From: Thunnus maccoyii
Taxonomy: Eukaryota; Chordata; Actinopteri; Scombriformes; Scombridae
Assembly: GCF_910596095.1 (NCBI RefSeq)
Contig: NC_056546.1
Coordinates: 17,694,425 to 17,758,424 of the forward strand
Length of the DNA stretch: 64,000 bases
Direction of reading: 5' to 3'
Every line of letters begins with the position of its first letter. The stretch's first letter is position 1. Shown piece after piece: positions 28,801 through 40,807 of this stretch. Both the position numbers and the translations under genes were made by a program. Below the pieces are notes generated by a model, which saw only the letters and a program-made list of their open reading frames with translations, was not told the DNA's origin and searched no databases.

Positions 28801-31800
28801 GAAATTACACCAAAAAATTTTACAAAATATCTGACTCACCAGATATTTTGTGGACATGTGGGCAAAGTATTACTCAGCAGTGACATATTTGGTTTAGATG
28901 CTGGTCAAAGACCCAAAATGTGGAAACTCCTAATGTGAATTTCTGGATAATACGATGACTTGCACCAGACTGAGCTTCACTGTGATGATATATATTTGAC
29001 ATGTGAGTATTTGTTTTTATTGCTAGACGATTATCCAGACAAATGCAAAACAGGTTTTGTGTGGGAAAATAAAGGTGAGAGGAGGTGAGGTGGTAGAGGG
29101 TATGTAGTATAAATGTTGTTTTAAGATTACATCATGATCATGCTCTACAGGTGCAGTCAGGCGATGTGTGTTAGTCATGTTGTGGGAGTTGATGTCAGCA
29201 CAAGAAGTTTTGATTACAGAACAAGCTCTAGCCTGTATGCCTACTGGCTGACAGTAGAAATGTATTAGCTGTAATAATGTTTTTGATTGTTGGAGGCATT
29301 TTCCCCTTTCACTGCTCAGACTGCAAAGCAACCGCCTCGCTAAGACGAGGCTAAACGTATATTTGCTGCTGTAATACCCCAAATATCAGTATCTGTGCAT
29401 GCAGCTCCCTCTAGTGGCTCAATTTAAATTGTAAGAGACCCATCAGCTGTAGCACCATTTCAAACCACTAGATGGCAGTAGGATGTTTTCAGAGGCTTAT
29501 TGACACATTGATTCAGACCCATTAGTAGTGATGGCAATACTACACTATAAAAGCACCCCAGTCACTGTGTGTTATACAGTATTATTATACAATATATTAT
29601 TGGATTATTATTACTGATGCTTTAATATGTAAGTAGCATTTTAATGTTGTGGTTTGTATGTAAAATATGATCTGAAAATTAAGTAACTCAAAAAGTCAAA
29701 TGAATGTAGTGAAGTAAAAAGTATTAGTAATAGTAATATTTTTCTTTGAACTGTAGAGGAGTTGAAGCATAGTAGTACACACTCAGTTGCACTCCACCAC
29801 TGGCCTGCAGACACAACCTATCACAGTCTCCTAATACATCCATGGAGGCCACCCTGACAGTAGCATTACAATTAAGCCATTATCCACTTTTTCCTCATTT
29901 ATCGTTCAGTTGATTAAATGTCAGAAAGTATTAAGAATGTCTATCACAAGCTCCCGGAGCTAAAGGTGATGTCTTGTTTTTTCTGACCAACAGTCTAAAG
30001 ACAAAGAAATTTGGTTTATAGAGCTGAAAAATGCAGCTAATCCTCACATTTGAGAAGCTGGAACCAGGAAATTGTTGCTTGATAAATTACTATTACTATT
30101 ATTAGTGCTAGTACTATTACTACTAATTTGTTGTCAAAAGTTTTCTTTTGATCAACTAACTGATTAATCAACAAATCATTTCAGATCTAATTTCAACTGG
30201 ATTTGAGATGCAATGAGTTCATGTGTAGAATAAGAAACAGCAAATAATAAACATTTTCATGATTATTTTAGTATTTTATTAGAAACAATAAACTATACAT
30301 TCTTAGAAAATATTAAACAATGTAAACATAGACTTGAGTCCTCAGTGCATAGAAATAAATAGATCTTCACTTTCCTCAAAGCCATGTGGTGTTTTTCTCT
30401 TTGTTCATCCATCATAATTAGTCCCATCATTCATCGCATTGTTGTAACGTTCATAAACAGATTCTTCCGACCTTTTTTGTTTATGAGACATTCCACCAAA
30501 GTGCCTGCAGGGCTCCTCTCAACAACATATCTCATCAAGTCCGTATCTGTCTGTATCTCTTTAAGTCCGAATCTGTCCAAACAGCCAGTCTACGGGGTCT
30601 TTGCCCCTGCAGTCTCGTTCTCTGCCCATTTTGAGAGAAAAATCCTCTGTGCTGTTCAGACTCAGACTGGAAGCTCTGGAAGTCCTTAGAGTGCGGGGAG
30701 ACCCGCGAGGAAGAGAGGCCGACACAGAGAGCTTCATCTGAGCCTTTGAGAACTGCCGTAGCCTGGGGGACCTCTGGAGCCTGACGGGGCCGCAGCTCGG
30801 GGGTTCCACGGGGCGGGCAAGAGCCTGTATACTGGTCATGTAGTCCTCTAGAGACTGGGAGCTCTGGGTAGACTGGCAGGGTGAGAGATGGACGGGTGAG
30901 TCCTCCAGCGTCTCAGTAATGGTGGGTAAGAGAGGCAGGGAGAGAAGCAACTGCCTGCGTTTCATCCTGCACCGGGAGAAAAAAAAAAAGTTAGATTGTG
31001 AATATTTGTCCAAATACTTCAGTTACACATAATAAACTACTGATTATTGAAACTGATAATTGTACCTTTTTTTTCTTTATTTGATAGTGTGACTTACAAG
31101 TAAGAAACAATGTTAAACATTTAAGATGAAATGTCTGTCAAAACACTGAGTTCTGGTTCAAAATTTGTATTTTTATCCTCTTAAATCTGTGTGAAATTGT
31201 AGAAATGATTTCCATAATAAAGTGTAGAATATAATGAGGAAGAAAAATAACACAAAGCATTGTTACCTTTGATGGCCGATTTGTAGGTCTGACACGCAGA
31301 GTGTAACAGTGTGATGTCTAGTCCGCTCAGTTGAGTATTAGTGGACTGGAGCGTGTAGCCAGGCTTTATAGAGGCACTGCAGCACAGCGATTAACGGCTA
31401 ACTGCTAAATATAGCTCTGCTGACCTTACTCACATGTGTGTGAATGTGTGTGTGCGTGTGTGTGTGTGAGGGTGTGTTCGTGCCTGTTCAGGAAACTCAG
31501 GAGAGGCGGGTTAGGGAGGTCCAGTGGTGCAGCTGCTCTGAATGTTTATATTCCTGAAACAATGAAGCCCTTGGAAGCCTCTCCTCCCCAAATACCCACT
31601 TTCTGCCTCTTCTCTCCTTTCTCTTTCCTTTCACAATTAAAATGACTGTTATCCATCATAAATGCGTCATAGTGGCACCAAAATGTATTATTACTCTTTC
31701 AGTAATACACAGATTTCTCACTGACAAGTTTCCTTTTGATCCCATTACTGTGAAACATTGACACAACCAATAACAGTATAAAGTAGGAAATACAATATGT

Positions 31801-33567
31801 CAGACACTAATTATCCACATAAATTAAACCATTAAGTCTGAAAATATATGCACATACATAAACAGCATGAGGAATTTGTTAAACTCGCTGTTTATACATA
31901 AATACCAACAATCATGTGAGTGTTTGTGTGATCTGAGTTGCTCATTTCAACTGTTTTCATCCGGAGTGTTTGTGAGCGTCAGTGGTCACATGCTCCCTGA
32001 TGATGTCAATACTTTTCACTGCAGTGTTTTGTAGTTTAACCAACAACCAAATCCCTTTTGATCTTTTATGTCAAATATGTGTTTGGCAGTTTCTCTGTCA
32101 GACAAATTGTTCAAAAAGTAACATTTTTGTACTTTTTAGAATCTGATTGTGGAGACATGAACCCTCAGCTCTCTTTTTTTTGTCTTTAGTGGAGTGCAGT
32201 GATTTGTTCTTCTACCTTCAAACTAATTGTTCACTAATAATTTACCTTTTATCTGCCATGAGCTGACATTTGCCTTCTATGATACAATGTTTCCTAAAAT
32301 AATTGTATTTAAGGACTTCCTAATCAGTAAGGTCTCATGTACTAATGGGTCTCTTTCTGTTTTAATGAAGGCCTGGTGCAAGTGTAAGATCAACCATTTA
32401 CACCAATTATATCCTAAATACAGTATGTTTTCTACTACAGGGGTCAAATTTAAGTATTTGGTTTAAGTATTTGGGCAGTTACACTTTGTTTCTTCTTCAG
32501 GTTGTGTGCTTCAGCACATTCAATTTCAAATAAAATAAAGGATACTACATTAAAATACGAAGTCTCAGCTTTAATTTGAGTAGTTTAACATTCATATGTA
32601 AAGAACTGTGTAGGAGATATACTGTAGCCCTGGACTGTAGATAATTTCCTGTGAAATCTAAATAATTCCCCTTAAGTTAATAGTCAACACAGTAATAGTA
32701 CTTTTCCCTAACTTACAGTATATTTCTGTGTATTTACAATTCATGTTTACATCAAACTGTTACATTACTTGGGATTCAAACCAAAACGTTACAGGGTGAC
32801 CACAAACTTTAAGTCAGTGTATCAGCTGCTTAGACCGACTTCAGAGAATTGGAACACTGAAATTTAGCTCTTTTAGTCCTTGTTTGCGTCACTTTGGCTT
32901 TTCAATCTCTGTGAAAAAATGATTCATATACTTTTCCATCTGTGGGATCTGGCTTAAAAGATCCGCACTGTACTCTGGTGTATCGAATTAGATATAGTGA
33001 TGATATAACAAGCTATTTACGACAGAAGAGTATCTGATAGTGTCTGTGATTTTAACAGTCATAGATGTGGTGTAATATGTGATTTATTACTGGTTCGGTT
33101 GTAAAATACATACAAAAAACTTGATTGGCTCTCCTAGCTTTAATACGACATGCTAAAGCCTTTGTTTTTTTATGTTCTTACATTTAAAATTCAGCTGTAA
33201 CAATCTTAGTATTCAAGCAGAGTGGCAGTTTTTATTTCCTTTACAGTACAGCAAATTCGAAACAGAACATTCTTCTTCTAAATTTAGAGTTTCACTTTTG
33301 AGGAACCAAAATGCCTCCTCCAGCGTGTACGTGACCCAAAGCAGCCATGTCTCTGTTCTCATTATTGCTGCCTTCTCAGACGTGACTTCACCCTTGCTCT
33401 GTATAAAAAGGGTGGGTAAGACCTGATGGGGTTTCTTCCAAGATGAGAGGGTTCACCCTGGAGCTGCGAGCGACTGTTCTTGCACGTACACCTGATATTG
33501 AGCCGCTGTGGCTGGGGGCCAGCAGGATATCCCCTCTGAGCAGGAGGAATGATAATTATTGTTATAC

Positions 33568-33620
<53 letters not shown>

Positions 33621-36600
33621 GAAGATGGAGAGCTCATTCTCGAGGGGTTGCTGAACATCTACTGGGGTCTGCGCCGACCAATCAGACTTCAAATGCACGA
33701 CGACAACGAAAGATTCCGTCTCAACCGGTATGACATGCCGATCCGAACTTACACACAGATGCCTGCATGTGCTGAACAAACAGATGTGGGCCTTCTTAAT
33801 ACACACTGACCTCTCATACAATAACACAGAAACTCTAAAACCTCACCTCATTGTGCACCAGTATCCCCACCCTGTATTATGTTGCTGAGCAAACTGGGGA
33901 AACTCCTTTTACCTTAGTAATACAAGATGTGGCTGTAATAAAGATTTGGTCAAACTTTTGTTTTTTGCTAATATTTTTGGAATTAAGATGAGAAAATATC
34001 AAAACTTACATGTTCACATATATATTTTTTCTGTTTACATTGGCAATGAAACTTTTTAAATGTCTAAAATATTTGCTAGTTCCAACTTCTAAAATGTGAA
34101 CATTTGATGTTTTACTTTGTTATATATGATAGTAAATCAAATATATTTGGGTTTTGGATTGTTGGTAAAAAAAAAACAAAACAAGCAATAAGAATATATC
34201 ACTTTGGGATTTGCGATATTATCAAGGCCATTGTCAATATTTTCAGACATATTATGACCAACATACATTATCAATTGATTATGAAAATAATTGGCAATAA
34301 TCTACAAATGTCAAAATTTACAATATCTGCCTTTACCAAACAAACGAGATATAGTGTGTTAATAGTGAGCTAACAGTTTCCCCCTGCTTCCAGTCTTTAT
34401 GCCAAGCTAAGCTAAATCGCTCCTGGTTGTAGCTTCATATTTAACAGACGGACATCTTTTCAACTGATTCTCGGCAAGGAAGTGAACAAAGTGATTGTTT
34501 AACTATCCTTTTAACTCAAGGTCCTCCTACTGCAGTTGTTTTTTTCCAGGCTTTCAACAGTATCTCTCAGTCTTCATCAAGATGAAGTTGAAATTCAGTT
34601 AATATCTGAATATGAATGTAAGACATAGATTTTAAATAGTGTGTACTGTGAAGAGTGTTGGGAATGTTAAACAGGGAACACATTTTTTTTGTTTCTTTCT
34701 ACAGAAACGATAGATCTGCTGTGGCAAAGCAGCTGTCAGCAGAGTCCAACAATAATTCACTGGACAGAGCAAACGGAACTGCTAGTGAGTCACAAACACG
34801 TGCAGTCATCCTCTCACACACACACACACAGACACACACCTGATGGATTAATGTAGATTACACACACATGCTCAGACAACTTGCAGCTTGACAAATGCTC
34901 CCTTCAGCGTTTCCAGCGGAAAGGTTGGCTCACGTGTAAGCTCATAGCTTATCATGAGATGGCATCCAGGTCGGATCACCAACACTATAAATAAACAGGG
35001 TTTGGACTCCTTACTTACAGGTGTGACATTGGCCTCATCTGGCAGCTTTTTCCACTGTTCACAAGTCACAGGGCTCCTTCTTGACAGATAAACAACTTAG
35101 TGAATTTGTATTTTATTTCCTCCCTCTGCAGATCACTGGTTTCACTATAAAGTTTTGTGATGTAGTGATTTTAATGCTGCCTCTCAGGATTTAAAATTCA
35201 GATGGAAACACTGAACCATCACAACTAGTCACTTTAAGTCAAGTCACTTTATTTATAGAGCACATTTAAGAACAACATGACCAAAGTGCTTCATAGAGAG
35301 ATGACAATTACACTCAAATAAAGTCACAGATATAAGTATGAAAATCAAAAGAAAATGAATAAAGTGTAGTATTCTACATTTGAATAAATAAAATGTAGAT
35401 AAAATCACAAAAAAATAAAGTTTAACCAGTCATATCTTCATGATGAGAGAGATGGTCTGAAGAAGGTTTTAAAGATCTCAACGGAGGAGGAAGATCTAAT
35501 AATGTAACAGTTTGGGACTCATTATTGGAATGAAAAGCAGTGATTGGTTGAAATCGTTAGGTATTTTTATTTAACTTAGAAGCTTAAATTAATTTATAGA
35601 TTTAAATTTAAATGATTTTACTTTTTATTTGATTTGGTTTAATTCATAATTTAATATAACATTTAATGTAATTTAATTAAAATTTCATGTAATCTAATCG
35701 TTCCTTTTCACACTCCTGTGTATTGATGAATATTGACCGGTCTGTAATTTTTATGGATCGATCACCTGTCAACCAGTCACTGTGGACATATTGAGTAAAT
35801 TAATTATTAGTAAGTAATTCATTCAGAAAAAACAATGTCATCCACAGCCATGAGGTCAACCCTGCCTCTTCTCTTAGTTTAGGAGTTCTCTCAGTTCCCC
35901 AGCAAAAGTTGCTCTTAGCAGCTTTGTGAAAAGGAAAACTCTTCCGTAACTTTTAAGTGTCTGAGTTAAAAAATATGGTGAATTGGATGGGATTGGGGGG
36001 GAAAAGATAACATATACTTTATTTGTGAGGCAACCACAGTGTTTATATCTGGATTTTATTTATTCTGGAAACCATTTAACCATTATTTAAGATATGGTGA
36101 TGTTTAATCTTATGAATGAAATACTGGGCCCTGCTTTAATGTAAATGTAATGTTATACCATGCAAGGCTGCTTATTTATTTAATTTAATTTAATTTATAT
36201 GGAGCCTATTGTTAGCCTATTTCTGTTGCTATATGATGTTCAAATCAACCAATTTGGACTAACTGATTTACATTGTTCAGTTTGGACTGAATCAAACTAT
36301 TATTGATTCAGGTTCATTTTGTAAACTCAACACATTTTCCTCCAAACGTAGGTGATTGTAAAAATAATGGGTCACAAATTCAGGCCAAAGAAAACCTCAC
36401 GTGTTGAACACCACATGTTGTTCCATCTTAACATAAAACTATCTGCAGATGTCTTGTGACGCAGACTTTCTCAGTCACACAATTGCTGACGTGTAGTAAA
36501 AACGCCCTCTGATGTGTTGTCTGTTTATGTGCATCCCTGAGGTGGTGACATGGGTGGTCAAGAGGAAGAGGAGTCTCCTCAGCTGCTGAGGACCAGGAGT

Positions 36601-36905
36601 GACGCTTCCTTCATGCAAGTTCAGAGGAGGTCAAAGACACACTCTCCCAGGGACTTGCAGCGCTTGCGCACACACAGGTTCTCAATCAACGGACACTTCT
36701 ACAACCACAAGGTACAATGAACAGCACACGCTTACACGTGCACACATTAATGTATCCCGTCGATGACACATGTGCAGGTGCAGAGGGTTAGTGGTTTCCT
36801 GTCCGGGTGTGCCTGTACTTATACTGCTGTGTGCTGAATTCATTAGAGTGCCACAGAGTACAAGACTGCACTTGTTCCTTCATCAGTTTCTCCTGATTGT
36901 ATCAT

Positions 36906-36946
<41 letters not shown>

Positions 36947-39305
36947 GTTATTGAACAGGTTCCAGCTGCAGACTCAGGGATTTCCTCTCTGTTTTAGATT
37001 TCCTGTCCAAAATGTTCAAGCTGTCCAAGTGTTGATGAAGCAAAGTTCCTAATACTTTGTGTCCTTTCCTTAGAAATTTGCAGTTATAGATGCATGTTTC
37101 ATTTCTCTTTCCCTCAGACATCTGTATTTACTCCAGCCTATGGTTCAGTCACTAACGTAAGAGTAAACAGCTCCATGACGACCATACAAGTCCTCAACCT
37201 GCTGCTACACAAGTTTAGGGTAAGCAGTAAGACGCTGGTGACATCTCAAATGGGGTTTAAGTAAAATTTCAAAACCAAGAAAGTAATCACTATTTGTGTC
37301 TTTTAAGGTGGAGAATAAATCTGAGGAGTTTGTTCTTTATATGGTGCACGAGTCTGGTGGTAAGTCGTAGCTTTCATTGTGCTTTTGTCACTAGAAATGT
37401 TGTGTTTTTGTGTTATTTGTGTGTGTTTGTGGTGAGCTGTTACCTTTGACCTTGTAGAGAGGGCCCAGCTGAGGGACGGTGAGTACCCGCTGGTGACTCG
37501 TGTGCTTTACGGACCCTGTGAGAAAATTTCCAAGATCTTCATCATGGAGGCCGACCTGGGAGAGGAAGTCACACATGATGTGAGTCTGGGCCTCTCTCTC
37601 TCTGTTTTCACATCTTTCCACGATACGTGACACAGACACACAAGGATACAATGGACCAAAGATAGACAGTTGGGTTAAATTTAGCAAGCTGAGGACAGAT
37701 ATCCTCCTTTGGGACTGATGTAACAATGGGCTGAAATGACCAACTGTATGTTGTGACTGCACTGAGTAATATAAATAAAACAGCATTGTTGCTGCAGACA
37801 TTTTGCAGATTTTTTATGGTTGCATTCACTCTCACACATAGTAATACAAGTTAAAGGGTAAGTTCATTCAAATAACAACAAAAAAAAATCGGGATTTGAA
37901 ATTTCTGCCTCCACCTCAACACAACAGAGGTCAAAGAAATTTAGTTTGTATCTCTCAGAGCATTTAAAGAATATGTTTGAAATATTCAACAGTAATGTTT
38001 CTGTCCAGAAATTCACAAACATCCTTTAAACAATGTTGCTATTAAATGCAATTTAGTGTTAATTAACGTGTCATTCAGTTATAGTTTTAGATACTGATGG
38101 GGGCTGGTTTGATCATAAGCATAGAAGTAGATAATTTCTAGTAACATCTTGGTTTGGTGGGAACATTTACATGAAGCATTGTGACTCTATGGACCCTCAA
38201 AAAAACTGACTGCATGATGCCCCTGCTAACAGGGACACTGTGTCTGGAAACAGATGTTCCTGTTGAATATTGTTTGTGTTCTCTTAAATTTAATTTAATT
38301 TCTAAACATGTGTTTTAGTTTTTGTTTGTTTTGGTGTGACATGACCCTTTAAGATAGTAATAGAGCTATTCTATTGTGTTTGACCTTCTATTGGATCATT
38401 TTGTGTTGGACAGAGAGTAGAGTCCACTATAGTCCATATCCACAAACTGAACTATTTACTCACCACTACGTCACTTAATACAACACATTGTATCACTGTA
38501 CATGTATATCAACAGTATATTTTTGTAAATAAACTGCACATAGTAATTTATATCCTGGACGTCTGCATTTTATGCCTAAATTGCAATTCTGGAGAGAAAA
38601 TGAGTATGAAAGTTGATCTGGATGCCTGTGTATCTACAGTATGTGTAGAGGACATGCTGATATGTTTGAATCTTTTTCTCCGCAGGTTGCCCAGTACATA
38701 AAGTTTGAGATCCCTGTTTTAGACAGCTTTGTAGTGAAACTTAAAGAGGAGGAGGAACGTGAGATAAACAAACTGACTAAAAAGTAAGTCAAGAGTCTCT
38801 CTAATGAGCAAACAGATTCAAACTAGCTCTATTACATATTAAGTCTATTACATATGTGAGGCCAATATCTGTGTCTCCTGCCAGCATTACACAATCAAAA
38901 CAAGGCTACCCTTCAGTCAGGATGGTGTTTGTGTGACATATTCATCACTCACTGTTGACAGGATTGGTTAATCATTTCACTCATATAACTGAGATTGCAG
39001 CCCTGTAACCCTGACGGTGTGTGTCTGTCATGATGTCATGATGTTACATCCACACTACACTGTAATTGCCAGTGTTAAAGTAACAGATTCAACAGGTGTT
39101 TGGGAAAATTGTATTAGTTGTTCTTTTATCACTCAGTTTATGTTTTTTTTTACATGAATGTATTGAACTGTGGGTTTGAGTGCCTGTGTGTGTGAGATAG
39201 AGTCTCTAATCATGTGTGTTTTCTCACCTCTGCAGGTACAGCGCTCTAAAGTCTATGATCCTACACCAGCTTGAAGGCAGAGGGAACACCAGCGACAGAG
39301 TATGA
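25034..39305 (+). CDS. rassf4: Ras association domain-containing protein 4 (RASSF2/4 type)
   Basis: Ten coding exons: 25034-25086, 25235-25310, 33621-33727, 34705-34784, 36542-36711, 37118-37219, 37308-37359, 37458-37579, 38686-38783 and 39236-39305. The frame is continuous over 930 bases, giving 309 residues; human RASSF4 is 321. The N-terminus has the family block [11 protein letters not shown] and [18 protein letters not shown] Ser/Arg-rich linker leads to [20 protein letters not shown]. The Ras-association domain is about residues 163-254 ([31 protein letters not shown]). The C-terminal SARAH coiled coil is about 255-304 ([28 protein letters not shown]). RASSF4 is a non-enzymatic Ras-binding adaptor that can pair with MST kinases through SARAH. 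RASSF2 is the close paralogue; synteny with tmem72 and depp1 favours rassf4. A poly(A) signal AATAAA is at 39711-39716. The start was chosen by match to the family N-terminus. Confidence 0.93.
25810..25842. repeat. (GT)n microsatellite
   Basis: An interrupted GT run in rassf4 intron, followed by a short (TA)n/(ATAC)n stretch at about 25968-25990. Confidence 0.85.
26812..26842 (+). other. Hammerhead-ribozyme-like motif, decayed
   Basis: The sequence begins with an intact CTGATGA core. It continues with a possible stem GACC/GGTC around the loop CAGTGA, then AAAA where a hammerhead has GAAA, then TGTTG. The core is as in Penelope-like element hammerheads, but the key G is mutated. The downstream AAAGGAGCTACAATCCAGTG is like the tail of such elements. 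Confidence 0.35.
27433..28086 (-). mobile_element. Probable non-autonomous DNA element inside the foldback
   Basis: The right end reads GTATTTGTATTCGGGCACATCCCTA, split here as GTATTTGTATTCGG and GCACATCCCTA. The left end has TATTTGTATTTGTAT in partial inverted agreement. Such TAGGGATGTGCCCGAATAC ends recur in fish genomes. It contains a tRNA-like block at 27597-27690. Boundaries are approximate. Confidence 0.4.
27597..27690 (-). other. tRNA-derived (pol III promoter-like) remnant
   Basis: On the minus strand an A-box-like TAGCTCAGTAG is followed by a B-box-like AGTTCAAGACT at suitable spacing. This resembles a degraded tRNA or tRNA-derived SINE head. No full cloverleaf could be drawn, so it is not called a tRNA gene. 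Confidence 0.35.
29404..29478. promoter_or_regulatory. Pair of CTCF-like motifs in opposite orientation
   Basis: The minus strand reads GCCACTAGAGGGAGC (29418-29404) and the plus strand reads CCACTAGATGGCAG (29465-29478). Both match the vertebrate CTCF core. Another strong match, GCCACTAGGTGGCAGC, is at 19469-19484. Occupancy is inferred, not shown. Confidence 0.4.
29570..29802. mobile_element. Truncated hAT-like element
   Basis: The right terminus ACTCCACCACTG matches the CAGTGGTGG-ended family. Internal phrases (GTAGTGAAGTAAAAAGTA) are shared with the 21340-21560 segment. The left end is missing. Confidence 0.5.
30561..30965 (-). CDS. depp1: DEPP1 autophagy regulator homologue, single coding exon, nested in rassf4
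   Basis: The frame from 30965 to 30561 encodes 134 residues on the minus strand. The N-terminus ([17 protein letters not shown], then [17 protein letters not shown]) and the C-terminal DPVDWLFG match mammalian DEPP1 (LLLS..LPTI.ET, SLDDY..SI..LAQP, DPLDWLFG). The human protein is 212 residues, so this copy lacks the tail after DWLFG. In mammals DEPP1 is a FOXO-induced, stress-responsive protein linked to autophagy and peroxisomes. The ATG sits one base after an acceptor (GTGCAG at 30972-30967). A non-coding exon probably ends at the donor near 31267. A TATA box (TATAAAG, 31370-31364) lies upstream. A poly(A) signal is at 30275-30280. An upstream in-frame ATG at 31013 lies in the intron and is rejected. 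Confidence 0.85.
   Translation of the reverse strand: MKRRQLLLSLPLLPTITETLEDSPVHLSPCQSTQSSQSLEDYMTSIQALARPVEPPSCGPVRLQRSPRLRQFSKAQMKLSVSASLPRGSPRTLRTSRASSLSLNSTEDFSLKMGRERDCRGKDPVDWLFGQIRT
31267..31370 (-). promoter_or_regulatory. depp1 core promoter and non-coding first exon
   Basis: Read on the minus strand, a TATAAAG box (31370-31364) is followed by an exon-like segment. It ends at AAAG|GTAACA (donor near 31267) and would join the coding exon at 30966. A start of transcription about 25-30 bp past the TATA box is inferred. Confidence 0.5.
33571..33618. repeat. (GT)24 abutting the rassf4 third coding exon acceptor
   Basis: 48 bp of uninterrupted GT run straight into the AG that opens the exon at 33621. 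There is no separate pyrimidine tract; the repeat takes its place. Confidence 0.95.
34365..34520. repeat. Dispersed fish repeat in rassf4 intron
   Basis: The phrases TTTCCCCCTGCTTCCAGTCT, TATGCCAAGCTAAGCTAA and GTAGCTTCATATTTA are characteristic of a common teleost repeat. Its ends are not defined. Confidence 0.45.
35233..35500 (-). repeat. LINE/SINE 3'-tail fragment
   Basis: The plus strand reads AGTCAAGTCACTTTATTTAT and AGAGCACATTTAAGAAC, then AACCAAAGTGCTTCATAG-like text. This is the reverse complement of a common fish retroelement tail, in an intron of rassf4. Confidence 0.45.
36911..36944. repeat. (GT)17 microsatellite in rassf4 intron
   Basis: An uninterrupted GT run of 34 bp between the exons ending 36711 and starting 37118. 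Confidence 0.9.
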
Positions 39306-40800
39306 GTGTGTCTGTATACATGACTGATGTAACCTTTGTGTGTGTGTGTTTGCGTGTGTGAGTGTGTGAAAGGGTAAGGGGCGGGTGCAACACCGATGAT
39401 TGTTGATTTACTATGGGAACATTTCCAAGTACAGGAATTCAGTAGTGAATGTAGGGCTGATGGTAAAAGGGTAAAAGCAAAGGCTGCAATAGAACGATAT
39501 CAAACACCGATGTGCTTCTACTTTTAGAATTACACATCTCAACAGTTTGTAGGACCTGTTTTGTTAATGTTATTGCTATGAAGTGTATCACTGCTTTGAT
39601 ATTTCTTCTATTAATATATTTGCATTTTCTATGAACATTTTTACTGCAACTACGGATATTTATACCGGCTGTTTTTTGTAAAGTTTTCTCTGACCTGAAC
39701 CTTTTTACATAATAAATCAGTTTTAGTGTGGCCTTTATAAATGTTGTTGAATCTCTGCTGACACCAAACATAATACCTAGCTCGGACTTCCCACAAAGAA
39801 AACAGCCATCTTTATTATTTCCTGTACCTCCACAGAGACTGGAGCACATATTAGCATTGTTCTTGTGAGTGACCTGCTTTGCCAGCTAGTTCCCATGAGC
39901 GTTATGTGTGTGTGTATGTGTGTGTGTGTGTGCGGTGAGAGAGAGAACACATCAACATTACACAATGGGATTATCCTGAGAGAGGAGGGCTGTGCCTTTT
40001 TCCCACAGTTTCACAAACAGCCAGATTGTTGTAATTTTGGTGGGCCAACCTTGACCTTAAACAGTCAGCTGACCCTTATTATTATGATTTGATTAATCTA
40101 ATTACAGTTTTTAAAAAAGGAACAAAAAGTCCAGTTGCTATCTGACTTGCTGGTGCATCAGAGGCTGCAAACTCTTACTTCTTATTAGTATTCAGCTTAA
40201 CTTGCTAGTGTAGGTTTCTTTGTTATGATTTAAAGCAGTTGGTGCTACTACTGCATCAGTCACAACCTGTGCATAAGTATTTAATGTGGCAATGGGACAT
40301 GTGTAAAAAATAATGGAACAAATGTATTTGCAACATTTGTCGTAAGGCAAGGGAATATTTCCTCACTTATCTTATTTTTATTTTGTGCAAGCAAAGAAGG
40401 CAGACACATTGACAGTGTATGGTGAAGAATGCTACACAGCATTAACTGTATAATACTGATTAGATGTGGCATTTTTACAGTTAAGAATTACATAACCAGG
40501 CAGTCATATCCACATATCACAGGATCTGTTTCAAAATGCAAACTGATGTATGTACTGATAATAACATCCAGTCAGGCTGTTCTAGCACTGATATACCACT
40601 GTGTGTTTTCTTTCATTCTATTGTCATTTTATAATTCTGTTTTATTTTTCTGCTAACTTTATATAGGCTGCATATTTGTTTTCCAAAAACCTTAACTGTA
40701 GAACAGAAGAATATCAAACAAAAATCTGTACATAGCAGTGGTAGAGTTGTAACCTAAAGCAGGGAGAATATAACAAATTATTTTCTGTTATGTGGATTGT
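39306..40800. other. rassf4 3' untranslated region and intergenic DNA
   Basis: The UTR probably ends about 15-20 bp after the AATAAA at 39711. The rest has short GT-rich runs (39345-39370, 39903-39932) and no recognisable gene. Confidence 0.5.
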
Positions 40801-40807
40801 TTAGGGA

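Larger units (their letters stand above)
27322..28922. repeat. Nested foldback (long inverted repeat) structure
   Basis: The outer arms 27322-27432 and 28812-28922 are near-perfect inverted copies, about 110 nt with a handful of mismatches. The inner arms 28087-28151 and 28546-28610 are identical inverted copies of 65 nt. The spacer between the inner arms resembles the hAT-like element also seen at 40808-41618. The left side also carries an inserted AT-rich element (about 27433-28086) ending CGGGCACATCCCTA. No open frame in it looks real. Confidence 0.85.

Noticed and set aside
30966..31013. Upstream ATG extending depp1 by 16 codons
   Set aside because: It lies in a poly(T)-rich intron stretch upstream of the acceptor; the extension (FFFFSRCR) is not family-like.
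33362..33827. Open frames with long Cys-Val or Thr-His runs (also at 36770, 48003 and 25779)
   Set aside because: They are translations of (GT)n microsatellites and carry no other coding signal.
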